A stretch of DNA of 64,000 nucleotides from Blepharisma stoltei (taxonomy: Eukaryota; Ciliophora; Heterotrichea; Heterotrichida; Blepharismidae): contig CAJZBQ010000004.1 of assembly GCA_914767885.1 (NCBI GenBank), positions 124,001 through 188,000 of the forward strand. The letters run 5' to 3'. Shown here piece by piece: positions 1 through 12,250 of this stretch. The first letter of the stretch is position 1. The number at the start of each line of letters is the position of its first letter. The position numbers were made by a program, and so were the translations under genes. The notes under the pieces are model-generated. The model searched no databases. It had not been told where the DNA came from and saw nothing but the letters and a program-made list of their open reading frames with translations.

Positions 1-249
1 TAAAATGAACTTAAATATTATAAGAATAGGGTTAAATATTATAGGTGCTGATAATATATTATTTGCTTTAAGTAAAATTCCATATTAAAGTTTTTATTTC
101 GAAAAAAATTAAAAAACTGAATATGCATCTAAGTTTGCGTGATAAAATTAGAACTATATTTCCAATGTTTAATTAATATTTTTATTTTTAATTTGTTAGC
201 AATCTTATTTTCTTAATCCATAATTTTAAAAAAATTATATATTCATTAA

Positions 250-3200
250 TTATTGTGGTATGATTTTCATTATTGAATTAATTTTTTGTAAATATTTTTT
301 CTCCTTTCTAAAAAACGTAAAATATATTCCAAAATACATCGCAAATGAAGTTACGATAAAAACTACCAAAACGATGACAATTAAGTTCATCTCACTATTT
401 ATCAAATCTTGTGAATAATTATCAATTTCATTAGTCAAATCATCGTATTTCTGTGATATCATTGAAGTTTCGATCACTCAATTAAGCCATACATCAATAG
501 GCGGAGCTGAATAAACAATGTAGTAAGCATCAAAAGTTAAAATATGTTGAGCAGGATAAACTCCAAATGCTAATTTTTCTGATGAGCTCTCATCATTTTC
601 ATAGAATTTATTAGTAAAATCTTTTGATAAAACTGGTGTGTAGCCATTATCCCTAAAGTGTATTGATAAATAATTTATTTTGGAGATTATTTCTTGCCAT
701 TCACTTTTTTGAAATGGAGAAAATCCACCTAAGACTGGGAATGAAAAGTTATCCATTAAGGCTCTAGTTGTCCAAGCCCCTAAGCTTGTAAACAAAATCT
801 GCCCATGTATCAAATCTCTAATAATTTCAGGTCTTTTAAACAAATATTCAGCACATGTTTCATAGAGGTAAATAATATTTATTACAGAAAACACAGATAC
901 AGCAATAAAATATATAGAAATCCTCCAAAAATATTTTCAATAGCTGTTAAAATTGTAAGGCTTTTTTGAGGGATTTTTATTGTTAAGCTCAATTTCAGGG
1001 CCTCCATAAATACTTACAAGCCGTTCAAAGCTTAATTGTCTAAGCTCGAAATAGCACTCATAAGTCCTATTTCTTACATTATTCCATAAGTTATTCTCGA
1101 TTTTGACTGTAGAATAGCAAAATGGTACCATACAGCCAACACATATAAAAAATACCACAATTCCTAGTATCAAAAATGCGAGCATTTGAGACTCAAATTT
1201 GTTCATTGTGTTTTTTTGGCATGAAATAATATCATACATCGATTGGTTGCAGTATTTAAAGGCTTCTCCATATCCATTATATTCTAAAAACATCACTTCT
1301 TCAGTATAATCCTCAGAATTTTTATATTTCTTCAAAAATTGTTTTCCCTATATAAAAAATACATTGTTGATAAACATAGAAATTGTGTTCATTAAATTGA
1401 TTTTTTTCTTATAAATGCCATCATCAGTGTTCCACAAATTAATATTTTCATCGATAAAAATATCTTGGCCTAAACAATAGTTTCAGCTATTTAGGTTTGA
1501 AGTGATATCTAAATAAAGAAAGGCTAGTTCTTCTAAGGTAGAAGTGAAGCCTGTAGCTAGAGTTTCTAGAATATCTTTATAGCCTTGACTATTAGCAGAA
1601 TATATTACATAAATATCTCCTGATAAGACACCAAGATACTGAAAGTAATTAGCTAAGTGGCCTAAAGTTATAGGAAGATCCATATTGCTTGCATTTTTTA
1701 CGCTATAATTCGCATAAATTAAAACTGCTATATTTGTAGCTATAACTGCTAAAATCTATATAAATCTTACTGATATAATAAAAGCGACATGCAAAATATT
1801 AATTGACCTTGACGATATTTGTATCATTTTTAAAAATTTAGTTTGGGATGAGGATTCTGATCTTTGGGATCTTTCTTCATCAGTCCTTACTGACAGCTTG
1901 TGTTCTATAGCTCCTAATGCATTGCTTAAAACCTGCTCATTTGACTGGATTAATTCGATTTCTGAGGCAAAATTTTTTTCATGGTGCTGGCTTTCGATGC
2001 TTCTTATTTCGTTTCCAATTGAGGTAATATGCCTGGAGAGCCTTCGACTGCTTCTTATTATGTCATCTTCATGATTGCCATTTATAATTAAATTTTCGCC
2101 CTTTCATTTTGCAATTTCTGCATTATCATTTATTAATAGCGCGAAATGCATTTTGAACTTATTAAATTCAAAATGTGATAATACTAATATTGCTTCATTT
2201 ACTGATGATAATATACGATAAGGGGTAAAAGGATGTAAATCTAGCCCTTGCAAATTAGAAAATATTTTTTTAAGGGAAAATCCTCGCAAATCATTTGTGT
2301 ATTTACTGCAAAGTCTGGGGAAATTTAGGGTGTGGCAATAAATTTCGCCGTCTTCAGATATTAAAGCTGCTTGATGATTTGCAGGTTTTAGCTTAAATAC
2401 GAGAGTTGCTACAAGGAAATTGTTAATTGTGGTCATTTGGACCCTTCCTGCACATTCTAATAAGATTTTTGAAGGGGTCATTATGAAAAACCCTTCAGTT
2501 AAATCAACCTGTGAGCTCGAACCATACTCAGAAGTCCATTTCGCTTCTTCTTTAATTTTTTCATAATAGACTGAAGGGATAAAATTTGATATGTTGCTCC
2601 CTAGAATATTATGTAAATAAATTTGTAAAATTTCTGAGGTTTTTTGATTTGCAAAAAGAATTTCGCCAAAATTAGTTTCCTCACATGAAATTATCAAAAC
2701 TCCTGTTGCGCGACTAAAATAGCTGAAATTTGATAAATCATTGGCAACGTTAGTAATAATTCTGTCGAAATTTCTTATTTTGGCATCAAGCACATTTGAT
2801 TTTTGTAAGTCAAAAAGAATATTTTTCGCATATGAGGAATAAAGAGATAAGGTTTCTCGGGATGCGGAAAATTTTGATGTAAGTTGGTGATAAGCTGTGC
2901 TGAGAAAGGACATTTCTGAATGTATAGAGTTTAGACCTTGAATGATTTTCTGAAGGTTTGGCTTTAATGAAGTTATTTCTTCCCAAAACCTTAATAAATT
3001 CATGCATAATTTTTTGTCTTCTTTTTTGACTTGATTTAAATGCTGAAGGTAATGTATAAATTTTTCACATTCAGATGTAGCGGCTTCTGATAGTGTCTTC
3101 ACACGACGACTATTTCGCAACAACTTTTTTTTTTGGCCTATTTTTTTTGGTCTATTCTTTTTCACCTATTTTTATTGGCCTATTTTTTTCACCTATTATG

Positions 3201-5059
3201 TATTGCAATAATTTCTTATCATGCATATGCATGTCAATTTGAATTTGGTATGTGAAAACCAAATATGCGTTTCAAAACGCAGATTTTAGTGCGGCAAATT
3301 CATAATTTGAAATTTCAAATGAAAATGGCGCATATAAACGGCCATAAGAAATTTATGCAACGCATAATATTTTTTTGGCCTATTTTTTCACCTAGTTTTT
3401 TTGGCCTATTTTTTTTTGGCCTATTTTTTTTTGGCCTATTTTTTTGGCCTATTTTTTTGGAGTTTGTTTTGGCAATTTTTTAGCTGTTTTTTACTAATAT
3501 TTGAGCCTAACTCCATACTAATTATTTTAATATAATTTTTAATGTAATTTAAACGATTTTACCAACAAAAAATCCACCCTTAACAAATCTCTTACTCCAT
3601 GAATACTAAAGGTGAAAAAAAATAGGCCAAAAAAAATAGGTGAAAAAAATAGCCAAAAAAAAAATAGGCCAATAAAAAATAATCGTTATGAAACAGGCGT
3701 CGGTGAAGTAACCGCTTCTGATATGCTTTTTCTGGATAAATATTCTTGATATTTCCCTTCAAGGTTTCAATCTGCTATATTTTTCGCGTTTTCTAGCTTA
3801 ATATTAGCTAAAGATTCATCTTTTAATGTAAAAATGCAATAATTCGCTATTCAAATAGCTTGAAGCTTGGATCTGAGCTTATAGTTTTCTTTATAAAATG
3901 ACTGAAAAATACAGATAATTTGGTCTTTATTTTCAATATCATTTGAGCATAATGCAGATCTAAGCGATTTTTCCAAGCTAAATTCGGAATGTATCCCTAT
4001 AAAATTTTCAGGAATATTTGCATTTAATTTCAAATGCAATTTTTTGGAAAAAGAAATAATCAGTTTTACTGCTAAAATACCCAAAACTATCACTAAAAAG
4101 GAAATAATTAGTGAATTATCCAGGGCATATCCAAAAACAAAGGCAAAAGATGCCAAAACAACAAAGGCTAACCTTAGAATTTGCAGGGTATTACAAAAAA
4201 GAGAAAAGTATGGTAAAAGTATCATAAATTCAATCATTAAAAGCATTGAAATAATCATTGTAAAAACCTGATAAAAAACGATATAATCTTCAGCAAAAAG
4301 TGCCCAAAAAATCGGCAAAATTCAAGTAAAAATATAAATTTGTAGGTCTATTTTGGAGTGCGCCTTAGACTTTATTAATTTGCTACTTATTGAATGTCGA
4401 ATTTCCCCTGAAAAACTTACATAAAATATAAGCTCAAAAAATGAGATTATCATAGCAAAAATAATTGGAATTTGCCACAAAATATTAATTTCAAAATCCG
4501 AAGAGTCATTATTAGCTTTATATTCTGATACATGATTTTTGCGTGAAAAATTGTATTTGAGAAAAATGGTAAAAATAGACATAGAAGGGATCAGTAATAA
4601 GTTAACCCATAAATAGAAAATTTTTTTGAAAATAAATAGTAATCATTTTGGTAAACTATAAGAATGATAAGTAATATAAACTAAAAATACCATTCCGAAA
4701 AAAATCAGGTAAACTACCACAATTGAAAAAAATAAACATAAACTTATCATCCCTAATTCTGAACAGGCTATATCAAGTTTTAAGTATCCAATTACTTCTC
4801 ATATAATGTTATTTTCTTTCCAACTTTTTATTGGGAGATTTGGAATTCATAATAAACTTACCATTTGTAAGCACCAAATTAAGCATTCAACTGCTTCTTT
4901 GACCTTTTGCCGAAGGATTAAATTTTCTCCAAAGACCTTTTGGAAATAAAGTTGCCTGAAAACTTCAAATGCTGAATTTACTATAGATTTTGAGGCAGTC
5001 TTCCACAGTTTTTTGCTGTACACTGAAGCTTTTTCATGAGCTACTTCAAGTTCAATCAT
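250..5059 (-). CDS. Gene 1: PAS-like multi-pass membrane protein, intact paralogue
   Basis: Reads from ATG at 5059 to TAA at 250-252 with UGA as Trp. Two 15-nt GT...AG introns lie at 1348-1362 and 1756-1770. A Mutator-like MITE (3093-3713 plus a 10-bp duplication) interrupts it; without the element and introns the length is 4149 nt, an exact multiple of three (1382 aa). Order of parts: soluble N-terminus (about 1-90), hydrophobic membrane domain (about 95-390), helical region (about 390-565), PAS-like domain (about 565-690, containing GVLIISCEETNFGEILFANQ), polar linker, then four separated membrane segments near 885, 1070, 1170 and 1340. The C-terminus is MKIIPQ. Architecture resembles ciliate TmcB-like PAS proteins (family name from memory); a sensory/signalling role is inference. 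First of seven head-to-tail copies, and the only one with no TA-MITE. Confidence 0.85.
3083..3723. mobile_element. Mutator-like MITE inside gene 1, with GGCCTA minisatellite
   Basis: Flanked by a perfect 10-bp direct repeat GCTTCTGATA at 3083-3092 and 3714-3723. The ends are imperfect inverted repeats sharing CTTCAC(A)CGACG followed by a T-run and TTGGCC. The interior carries many T(n)GGCCTA units at the left and their complements at the right. A 9-10 bp duplication with long diverged inverted ends is typical of Mutator-like elements. Removing one repeat plus the element rejoins gene 1 in frame, giving Ser-Ile-Ser-Glu-Ala-Ala at the junction. The duplication ends in TA, so TA-directed excision could also remove it. 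A 175-bp hairpin element (3194-3369) is nested inside. A second copy of the family lies at 55638-56335. Confidence 0.8.
3194..3369. mobile_element. Hairpin MITE copy 1, nested in the Mutator-like MITE
   Basis: About 175 bp with terminal inverted repeats: the left end starts TTATGTATTGCAATAATTTC and the right end is its imperfect complement ending GCAACGCATAATA. It is nearly identical to 26152-26325, which sits inside an unrelated MITE. Internal inverted repeats (for example around the GCATATGCATG palindrome and the AATTTGAATTT/AAATTTCAAAT arms) make most of it able to fold. Confidence 0.75.
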
Positions 5060-5274
5060 AAATGGACTGTATTAAAAGTATATATATATCAGAGCCAATA
5101 TAAGAATTTATTATATAAGAATAGCTGGATTGTGTTGGTTTATAATTTTGATAATTATTTTTAAAATTTAACAATAGACAATTTTTATAACCAATTTTAA
5201 AATTATTTATTTAAAGAATTTCCATAGTTTGAAATACTGATTTTAATAATAAATCAATTTATCAAGACTATTTA
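5060..5274. promoter_or_regulatory. Upstream region of gene 1
   Basis: This AT-rich 215-bp stretch lies between the gene 1 start codon and the retroposon at 5275. It must hold the gene 1 promoter on the minus strand unless the retroposon is retained. No specific motif was recognised. Confidence 0.3.
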
Positions 5275-5902
5275 ATATACATAAAATGGCGTATGGCGAC
5301 CGACCCACCCTCTCAGTGGTGGTTACCCATGTATATCCGGGCATGGTTTTTGGAGCCAGGAGTTAGCCCAACAACGTCTGGGACCTCGAAGCGAGAGGCC
5401 TAAGCGCGAGAGCGCTGTGTTTTGCGACCAGACCCATGGGCAGTTACTCGTGACTTCTTTTTGCCAGCAGCGCTCAGCCCAGTGAATGCCCGAGATGAGG
5501 CAGGGCGACTTACCTGCCTAAGCTGCTTTTTGTGGCTCGCCCCGAATGGCGAAAGCTGTTGAGTTCTTTCTCGGGATGACCGGAAAAGAGGGGAAGGCCA
5601 GTTAGACAACTAAACGGGGGTCTCTCCAGTTGAAAAGGTGCCCTTCAATGGGCAGATCTGGCGGACGACGAAGCGGAGTTGGCGTAAACTTAGGCGACGA
5701 GCCAAGTTGGAAATGGAGGTGGTCAGCAAAGCCGGTATGAGACGGCCCTTGACAATACCTCTACCGAGAAACCGGGGGTTTCGGCCCGGGCTTGGTGAAC
5801 GCTCTGCCACCACACGGGAAACCGTGGCATGCGACCTCGGACGTAGTAGGGACCTTAAATACCCAGCGTAATCTTAATCTTAATCTTAATCAAGACTATT
5901 TA
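5261..5902 (+). mobile_element. GC-rich retroposon-like element, tail (TCTTAA)n, between genes 1 and 2
   Basis: A GC-rich island in AT-rich DNA, flanked by an exact 14-bp direct repeat ATCAAGACTATTTA at 5261-5274 and 5889-5902. The right end is a short tandem TAATCT repeat, as in non-LTR or SINE-type retroposons with microsatellite tails. There are no inverted ends. Open frames of 65-80 codons on both strands inside it look like chance frames in GC-rich sequence. The duplication contains TA. It does not match the other retroposon families here by eye. Confidence 0.7.
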
Positions 5903-6024
5903 GAAATTCTTTTAAATAAGTCATGAGGAAACTGGCTATAAATTGATATAAAGGCTTTGATTAATAAACATAAATTAATTTAAAGCAATCTCAGAAGAAT
6001 TATCTACCTAATAAATTTATATAT

Positions 6025-9000
6025 TTATCACGGAATAATTTTCATCATCGAATTGATCTTCTGCAAATATTCTTTTTCTTTTCTAAAAAATATAAAATAT
6101 AAAGCAAAATATATGAAGATCGAGCTTGCTGCAAAAATAGAAAAAGCTGCTAAAATAATATTGACTTGGTCTTCAATCACACTTTGGGAATAGCCATCAA
6201 TCTCGTCAGCAAGCTCACCATAATTAATAGTCAATACTTCAATATTCAGTACCCAAAATAACCAGAAATCGACAAGCATATTTGAATAAGTGACCACATA
6301 GCTGTCGAATTTTATACTTTTAGCTTAAAAAAATGATAATTATATTATTTACTATATAAATACGTGAATTTATTAAAGCATAGTATATGATATCTTCAGC
6401 TGCATATGCCCCAAGATTAAAATAATATCAGCCTGATTTATTTTCACGTTTAAAGAAGCGTGTTATAAATTTTTCTGATAAAATAGGAAAATATTTGGGA
6501 TCTCTTAAAACCAATTTTGAGCGCTCGAGTTTTACAACATCATTTTGGAATGAAGATCCACTGTTCATTAAAGGATATTCATTTGGAAGATTATTTGTTA
6601 ATGGGATTCCTTATATAGTTAAATATGGTGTCTCGGCAGGCATGCAGCCTTGAGTTCATATTTAATTATATCTGGTAGGTTTTTCCGACCCAGAAATGGA
6701 AAGCAATGCTAGGCTAGCAATACCGCAATGTGTTGAGGCTATCCAACGTATTTTTTCAGGATTGTATTATACCTCGTGGAGAAGGAAGAGATTTGATTTG
6801 GGAAAGGAATGCCCAAAAAAGCCTTTTAGGTCTATCGAGCAACTCTAGGAACTTAAATCAGGAGCTACGCCACAAGTTTTCCCTTTTTTACCGAGAATCA
6901 GCCAGGGATTCCATTTTTTGGAATTTTTGTGCAGGAAGCCCATTTTCAGGCCTGAGAGCTGGAAAGACAGCCGTCGTAATCTGAGCACTCTAAATCCAGG
7001 GACCATTCAGAGGTGAAGCAAGGTGATGTAAAACGCAATGTATATCGGGAAGCCCGAAGTTGGGGCGTGAGGTATAAATTTAAGTCAGGCCAAGCTAATG
7101 GAATTCCTCAATGTTCCAATTGAGAATTTGTTGCTCATATTGCCAAAGCATTTTGCAAAATTTGCCCGCGTATGATTTCTTTCATTATTTCTGGCCTATA
7201 AGATAAATAATCAGTACATTTTTCGTAAAGATAGGTGATATTTATGATAGAAAACATTGTGACAACAATAAAATACACAAAAATTCTTCAGATGTATTTC
7301 CAATAATTTTTAAAATTAAATCGTTTTTTTGATGGATTTCCGACAATAAGCATTATTTCAGGCTGAGAGTGAATGCATTTTAATCTCTCAACTAATTTTC
7401 CCATTCTTTGAGTGATTGGTTGCTCATTAGTTATTGTTTTTTTAATATTTTCTATAATTTCAATAATTTTTTTCGCTATAACTTATATAAAAAATTTTTG
7501 GCTTATTAGGGATTTTTCCATTATTTTTCTCACCCATAAAAGAAAGAAGCAAGGACTGCTTTAACTCAAAATAGTGCTCATATACTTTTTTTCTTAAATT
7601 ATTTCAAAGATCGCTTTCGATTTTCACAGTAGAATACCAAAATGGTATCATTGCACAAGCACATAAAGCAAGCACACCAATCCCCAGTATAAGAAGAATA
7701 AACATTTCTGATTTAAAATCAGACATAATTACTTTTTGGCAATCCATAACTTCATATAAAGAACTATTGCAGTACTCAAATGCTTCTCCATATCCATTTG
7801 CCACCAAAAATGAGGCTTCTGCATTATAATCTTCTGAGTTATTATATTTTCTGACAAGCTCGTTTCCCTGAATATCCCTTACTGTTTGAACAAATTCTGA
7901 TATCATATCCAATAAATTTATTTTTTTCTTATGAGAATTCCATAATTTTATGTTTTCATCCATAAAAATTTCTTTTCCTGAGCAATAATTTCACTCATCT
8001 AAATGAGAAGTAATATTCAAATACAAGCCTTTTAATTCAGTCATAAAAGTAATGATTTTACTTCATGTCACTTTTAATGCCTGCTGAGTATCAGAGCTTG
8101 CTCCTGGGGTAAGCGCCCAAAGCAAATGTGAGGCACAAGCAACATTTTGCATTTTTTTGCCTAATTTTCCAAGAGTTAAAGGGAGATCCATGTTTCTAAT
8201 AAATTTAATATTGGTGAAGGCGTAAAATAGCACTGCAATATTTGTGCCTAAAACTGCTATGATCTATATAAAAAATACTGCAAAAATAATGGCAACATGT
8301 AAAATATTCATTGATCTTGCTGAGGTAGTTATCTGCCTAAGGAATCTCCTTCGGTGAGTATTTTCAGAAACTTGGGATTTTTCTTCAGAATAAGCACGGT
8401 CAGTTACTTGAGGGGATTCAACAGAGCTTGCCTGATTTAAATTCATTTCAGAATTAGCATAAATTTCTTCAATTTCTGTATACGCTTTTTTCAATATTTT
8501 ACTATTTCCTTCCGTACTTTGGTCTTTTAATGACAACTGGCTTGTCAAAATAAATTTTTCTTCTTCATTTTCCAATGGCAAATTTTTATTTTTTCACCTT
8601 TGAATTTCATCATAATCATTTGTTAACACAGCGTAAAAGACTTTCATTTTATTTACTTGATAATAATTTAAAACCAAAATAGTTTCGGCTTCAAATCCTG
8701 ATAGTCTATAAGGGACAAATCATTGCCAGCCAAATTCTGCTATTTCAGGAAATAAATTTTTGATATTTAATCCAGCCAAATTACTGTTATGATTTTTTAA
8801 AAATTTCGGAAAATTTTCTGAGCAGCTGCAAATTTCTCCAGACTCAGAAATTGATGCGACTTGGTGTTTAGCCATTTTAGGCTTGAAAAGTAATATAGAA
8901 ACCAGATGATTTTCGTGGGAGGTTATTAAAATTTTTCCAGAGCATTCTATTATAAAATGTGAGGGGAGGTTTAAAAAAAATCCTTCAGTTAGATCTATTT

Positions 9001-11753
9001 CTGAGCTTGAGGAAAAATGGATAATTCTGCGGATTTCTTCATTTAGTTTTTCACAATAATAAGGAGAAATGAAATTTGTTATATTGGAACCATCAATGCT
9101 ATATGAAGAAGAACGCATTATTTCACTGGCTTTTGGGTTTGAAAAAAGAATTTCACCAAAGTTTTCTTCTTCACAGGAAACTATGAAGATCCCATTAATG
9201 TCATTAAAAAATTCAAAATTTCGGGAAAAAGAATTTATATACCTTATCTATTAAAAAATGGTAAAATAATGCATTAAATTGTTTATAGAGCTATATAAAC
9301 CAAAACAATATAGCAATTCTACCAAATGATCGCGATTTATTTTCTAGTAAATTTGATTTTTCCCAGTCAAAAAGAATGTCCTTCGCATATGAAGCATAGA
9401 GATCTAAGGACTCTTTAGAGTTAAAAAATTTTGAGGTTAGCTGACTATATTTATTATTTAAAAATATCAGATTTTCTTGTAATCACATAAGATTTTTTGA
9501 CAATTTTTTAATATCAGGGCTTTGTGAAATAACTTCTTCCCAAAATCTCAATAAATTTACACATAATTTTAAATCTTTCTTTTTTATCATATGTAGCTGC
9601 TGAAAATAATCAATAAACTGTGTGCTTTCGCTTCATAAGGATTCTTCAATCTTTTTATTGCACAAATATTCTTGAAAATCAGACCCTAAATTTCCTGAAA
9701 TATTTTTTGCTTTGCTTAGCTTGATTTTTGATAGAGGCTCATCTTGCAATGTGAATAAGCAGTAGTTTGTTACCCAGAGGACTTGAAGCTTGTCACGATA
9801 TAAGTATTTTTCTATGAAAAAAAGCTCGAAGAGGTATAGAGGTTTCCTCTATATAGCGCTAAAAGCGCAGACATTTTCCCAGGAGCTTTCCAAGTTCGTC
9901 GGACCAAATCGCTTTTTGGTCCGACCAAGGCATTGATTTGGTGCAACCTACCGATAAATTCCGATCAGAATTTATCGGCCTTACAGCGCCAAACATAGGA
10001 AACTTCTATAGATTATTTGGTCTTTATTTTCAGAGTCATTTCATAATAAAGAATGCCTAACTCCCCCCCTCTCCTTGAGTGAACAAAAAAATTTTGTTCA
10101 CTACGGAGGGGTTAATTTTTTTTTTTTTAAAAATTTATATATAAATTTTATAAAAAATATTTTTTTTCGAATTTAAAAAAATCCTAATTATCAAAAATTG
10201 GAAAGCAAATATTAATTTAATTTATAAAATTTATGTTTTAAAAATCAATCAGTTTAAAATTAAATAGAATTAGTTCTAGATTCCATTATACTAATTATCA
10301 TTTATATATCAAAAATTTTTGTTCACTCACGGAGGGTGGGGTTTTGGGCAAAAAATTGGGATTTTTCTACACTCACGGAGGGGGGGAGTAAGACATTTTT
10401 CTAATTTATATACAGAATTTATTCCAGATAAGCTAGCCGGTAGATTCGTTATAATTTTGCTTTGTAATTTTAAGATATATTGGTATAGGCATATCCCTAA
10501 GATAGCCCGATATGGGCGAGGGATAGAGGCTAAAACTTCCCACTTAGTCCAGTCAACCTGAGTAGGCCGGACTAAGTGGGAGTTTTGGCCTCTATCCCTC
10601 GCCCATATCGGGCTATCTTAGGAATATGCCTATAAATGAACACAGATATCAATGGGCCTAAGATAATCGCTATTAAAATAACTAATAACGAATTATCCAT
10701 TCAATTCCCTATAATAAATCCAAAAGATACTACTGAAATAGCAAAAAATCGAAGAATCAGTGTCAAATTGCAATAGGCTGAAAAATATGGCAGAAATATT
10801 ATAGTTTCTGCCATCATAATTATTGAGCTAACCATCAAAAAGCATTGATAATAAATTATATAATCCTTTACGCTTAATACATAAAGAATTGGGGAAAAGT
10901 ATGCGAAAATTGATATTTGGAAATCAATTTTCGAATGAGCCTTTGATTTCAGTATTTTTTTACTTACAGAATGCCTAATTTCACCTGAAAATTCAGTGTA
11001 CAATAAAATCAAAGGAAAAGTAATAATTATCGCAAAAATTATAGAAATTTCTAAAGCAAAATTAACCTCAAAGATCTTAGATTCATCATTGTTCGTGTAC
11101 TCAGATATATTTTTTAAAGATGTAAAATTATATTTCAAAACGACAGAATATAGCACCATAGAAGATATAAAAATCAAATTTACCCAGAACCTGAAAATCC
11201 ACTTAAATAGGACAACGATAAATCTCGGTATGCTCACCGAACGGTGAACCATAAAAACTAAAATCAATATACCTGAAAATATTATAAAATTAGCTACAAT
11301 TGACAAGTATAAATATACTAATCTTGATTAATTTTAATTATATTTCTATGCTTAAAAATTATATTTTAAGCCCAATAATTTTAATAGAATAATATTTTAT
11401 TATAAGCCTAATTAAACTAGCAAAATATATGCATCAATAATTCCTAGTTCCGAGCATATATTGTCAATTCTTAAATACCCAATAATTTCTCATAAAATCA
11501 TATTATCGCTCCAATCTTTAATTGGGAGGTCTGGAAACCATAATAAACTCATTATTTGAAAGCATCAGATTATATCTTCGATTGCTTTGCTAACTTTTTG
11601 TCTTAACATAGATATTTCTTCGTCTGCTTTATTGTGATAAAGCTGATTATAAAGTTCAAAAATCGACTGTTTGATTGTTTTTTGCTTTTTTCTTTTTCAC
11701 AATCCTTTGCTGGAAGCAGATAATTGATCTATTTCAACTTCAAAGTCAAGCAT
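6025..11753 (-). CDS. Gene 2: PAS-like multi-pass membrane protein, interrupted by eight insertions
   Basis: ATG at 11753; the 3' end reads MKIIP-Trp(TGA)-TAA with the stop at 6025-6027. Introns of 15 nt lie at 7868-7882 (which also reads through in frame) and 8264-8278. Eight insertions break it: 6315-6387, 6599-7095, about 7396-7552, 9238-9310, 9837-10010, 10058-10388, 10486-10634 and 11316-11429. Removing these and the introns leaves 4131 nt, an exact multiple of three (1376 aa). The frame was checked across each junction against paralogues. Domain order is as in gene 1, with PAS-like sequence around 8720-9230 and the N-terminal membrane domain around 10640-11480. All insertions except 7396-7552 have TA at both joints. 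It begins 498 bp upstream of the end of gene 3. Confidence 0.85.
6315..6387. other. 73-bp TA-bounded IES in gene 2
   Basis: Inserted in the C-terminal region between codons of an Ala-Glu-Asp-Ile-Ile-Lys-Phe-Asp motif that is continuous in gene 3. Removal leaves one TA and restores the frame. It has the same length as the IESs at 9238 and 12934. Very AT-rich; no coding capacity. Confidence 0.75.
6599..7108 (-). mobile_element. Retroposon-like element (family S1, reverse) in gene 2
   Basis: Flanked by TAATGGGATTCCT (6599-6611) and TAATGGAATTCCT (7096-7108), a 13-bp duplication with one mismatch. Removing 497 bp restores the gene 2 frame (Ile-Pro-Leu). The left end (6612-6690) is the reverse complement of the right ends of the elements at 24936 and 60567: a hairpin followed by ATTTTAATTAT and a shared CCGGATATAATTAAAAT stretch. 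The duplication starts with TA. Confidence 0.7.
7396..7552. other. Unresolved 157-bp insertion in gene 2
   Basis: Genes 3 and 4 are continuous here (Leu-Lys-Gln-Ser-Leu...Arg-Leu-Lys). Gene 2 carries about 157 bp of AT-rich sequence with stops. The length needed to restore the frame is 1 mod 3. The TA pairs I tried all give lengths of 0 mod 3, so unlike the other insertions it does not fit a simple TA-bounded IES. It could be a non-TA IES, an IES followed by a small indel, or damage. Confidence 0.5.
9238..9310. other. 73-bp TA-bounded IES in gene 2
   Basis: Breaks the region just before the PAS-like domain. Removal gives Gly-Arg-Ile-Ala-Ile-Asn-Ser-Phe-Ser-Arg, matching gene 3, with one TA retained. 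AT-rich, with no inverted ends seen. Confidence 0.75.
9837..10010. other. GC-rich foldback IES in gene 2 (174 bp)
   Basis: Ends TATAGAGGTTTCCT and AGGAAACTTCTATA are inverted repeats. The interior has GCGC-rich arms and a second inverted pair (GATAAATTC/GAATTTATC). Removal leaves a single TA and restores Ile-Ile-Tyr-Leu-Phe-Glu, as in gene 5. The length is a multiple of three but the insert contains stops. Confidence 0.8.
10058..10388. mobile_element. TA-flanked MITE in gene 2 (C-rich ends)
   Basis: Runs from TA-ACTCCCC at the left to GGGGGAG-TA at the right, with four copies of the motif CTCCGTGAGTGAAC or its complement (two near each end). Precise removal at TA restores Lys-Cys-Leu-Arg-His-Ser-Leu-Leu followed by a TGA Trp, matching the paralogue LEKVIRHSLIL. 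The TA duplication suggests a Tc1/mariner (pogo-type) mover. In this copy the hairpin end, with two facing motifs, is on the left. Confidence 0.85.
10486..10634. other. GC-rich foldback IES in gene 2 (149 bp)
   Basis: Near-perfect inverted arms of about 60 bp each, TATAGGCATATCCCTAAGAT at the left and its complement at the right, around a short loop containing ACTAAGTGGGAG arms. Removal leaving one TA gives Val-Phe-Ile-Tyr-Gln-Tyr-Ile-Leu-Lys-Leu and places the frame correctly to the start codon. Confidence 0.85.
11316..11429. other. AT-rich IES in gene 2 at a site shared with gene 4
   Basis: A 114-bp TA-bounded insertion. Removal gives Asp-Ala-Tyr-Leu-Tyr-Leu-Ser-Ile-Val, collinear with gene 3, which lacks an insertion here. 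Gene 4 has an IES at the same codon (22291-22436), so the insertion probably predates the duplication that separated genes 2 and 4. Confidence 0.75.
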
Positions 11754-12250
11754 AAATGGTTTTATAAGTGTTACTGGATAAGAAAATTTTAGCCTTAAAT
11801 AGCGATTTTTGGACCTATTCAAAAATTTTAAGAAATTACTCTATCTCCTTATTAAAATTAATCTAATTAGATAAACGATTACTTAAAGACGATAAAATAC
11901 AAAAAAATAAAAAAATTGCATTTTTGGAAGTTTAAAAGTAAAAATTTGGTAAATTTAAATTATTATATATAATTAAACAGACAAACGATAATTCCGCATA
12001 TAAAAATGCTAGTAATTTATTGAATAAATTATTATCCTCAAACTTTGGCTGGTTTTTTAAATGACTTAGAAATAGATATATGAATAATGCCTTTTAAATT
12101 AATAAATAGAAATTTGTTTTAACAAACTAAAGAATATCACTTAAAACAAAAGAAGAGTATTGTTAAACTGCCGCTTCTTTTAATAATACAGCAGATTTTA
12201 TATAAGAAATAAAAGTATTAATTTAATGATAAAATAAAAATTTAATCCAT

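Noticed and set aside
5400-5871. Overlapping open frames of 67-77 codons on both strands
   Set aside because: They lie wholly inside a GC-rich element with a 14-bp target duplication; long frames on both strands are expected from base composition and show no domain.
5881-5890. Telomere-like repeat at (TAATCT)n
   Set aside because: Only about three units, at the end of an element bounded by a target duplication.
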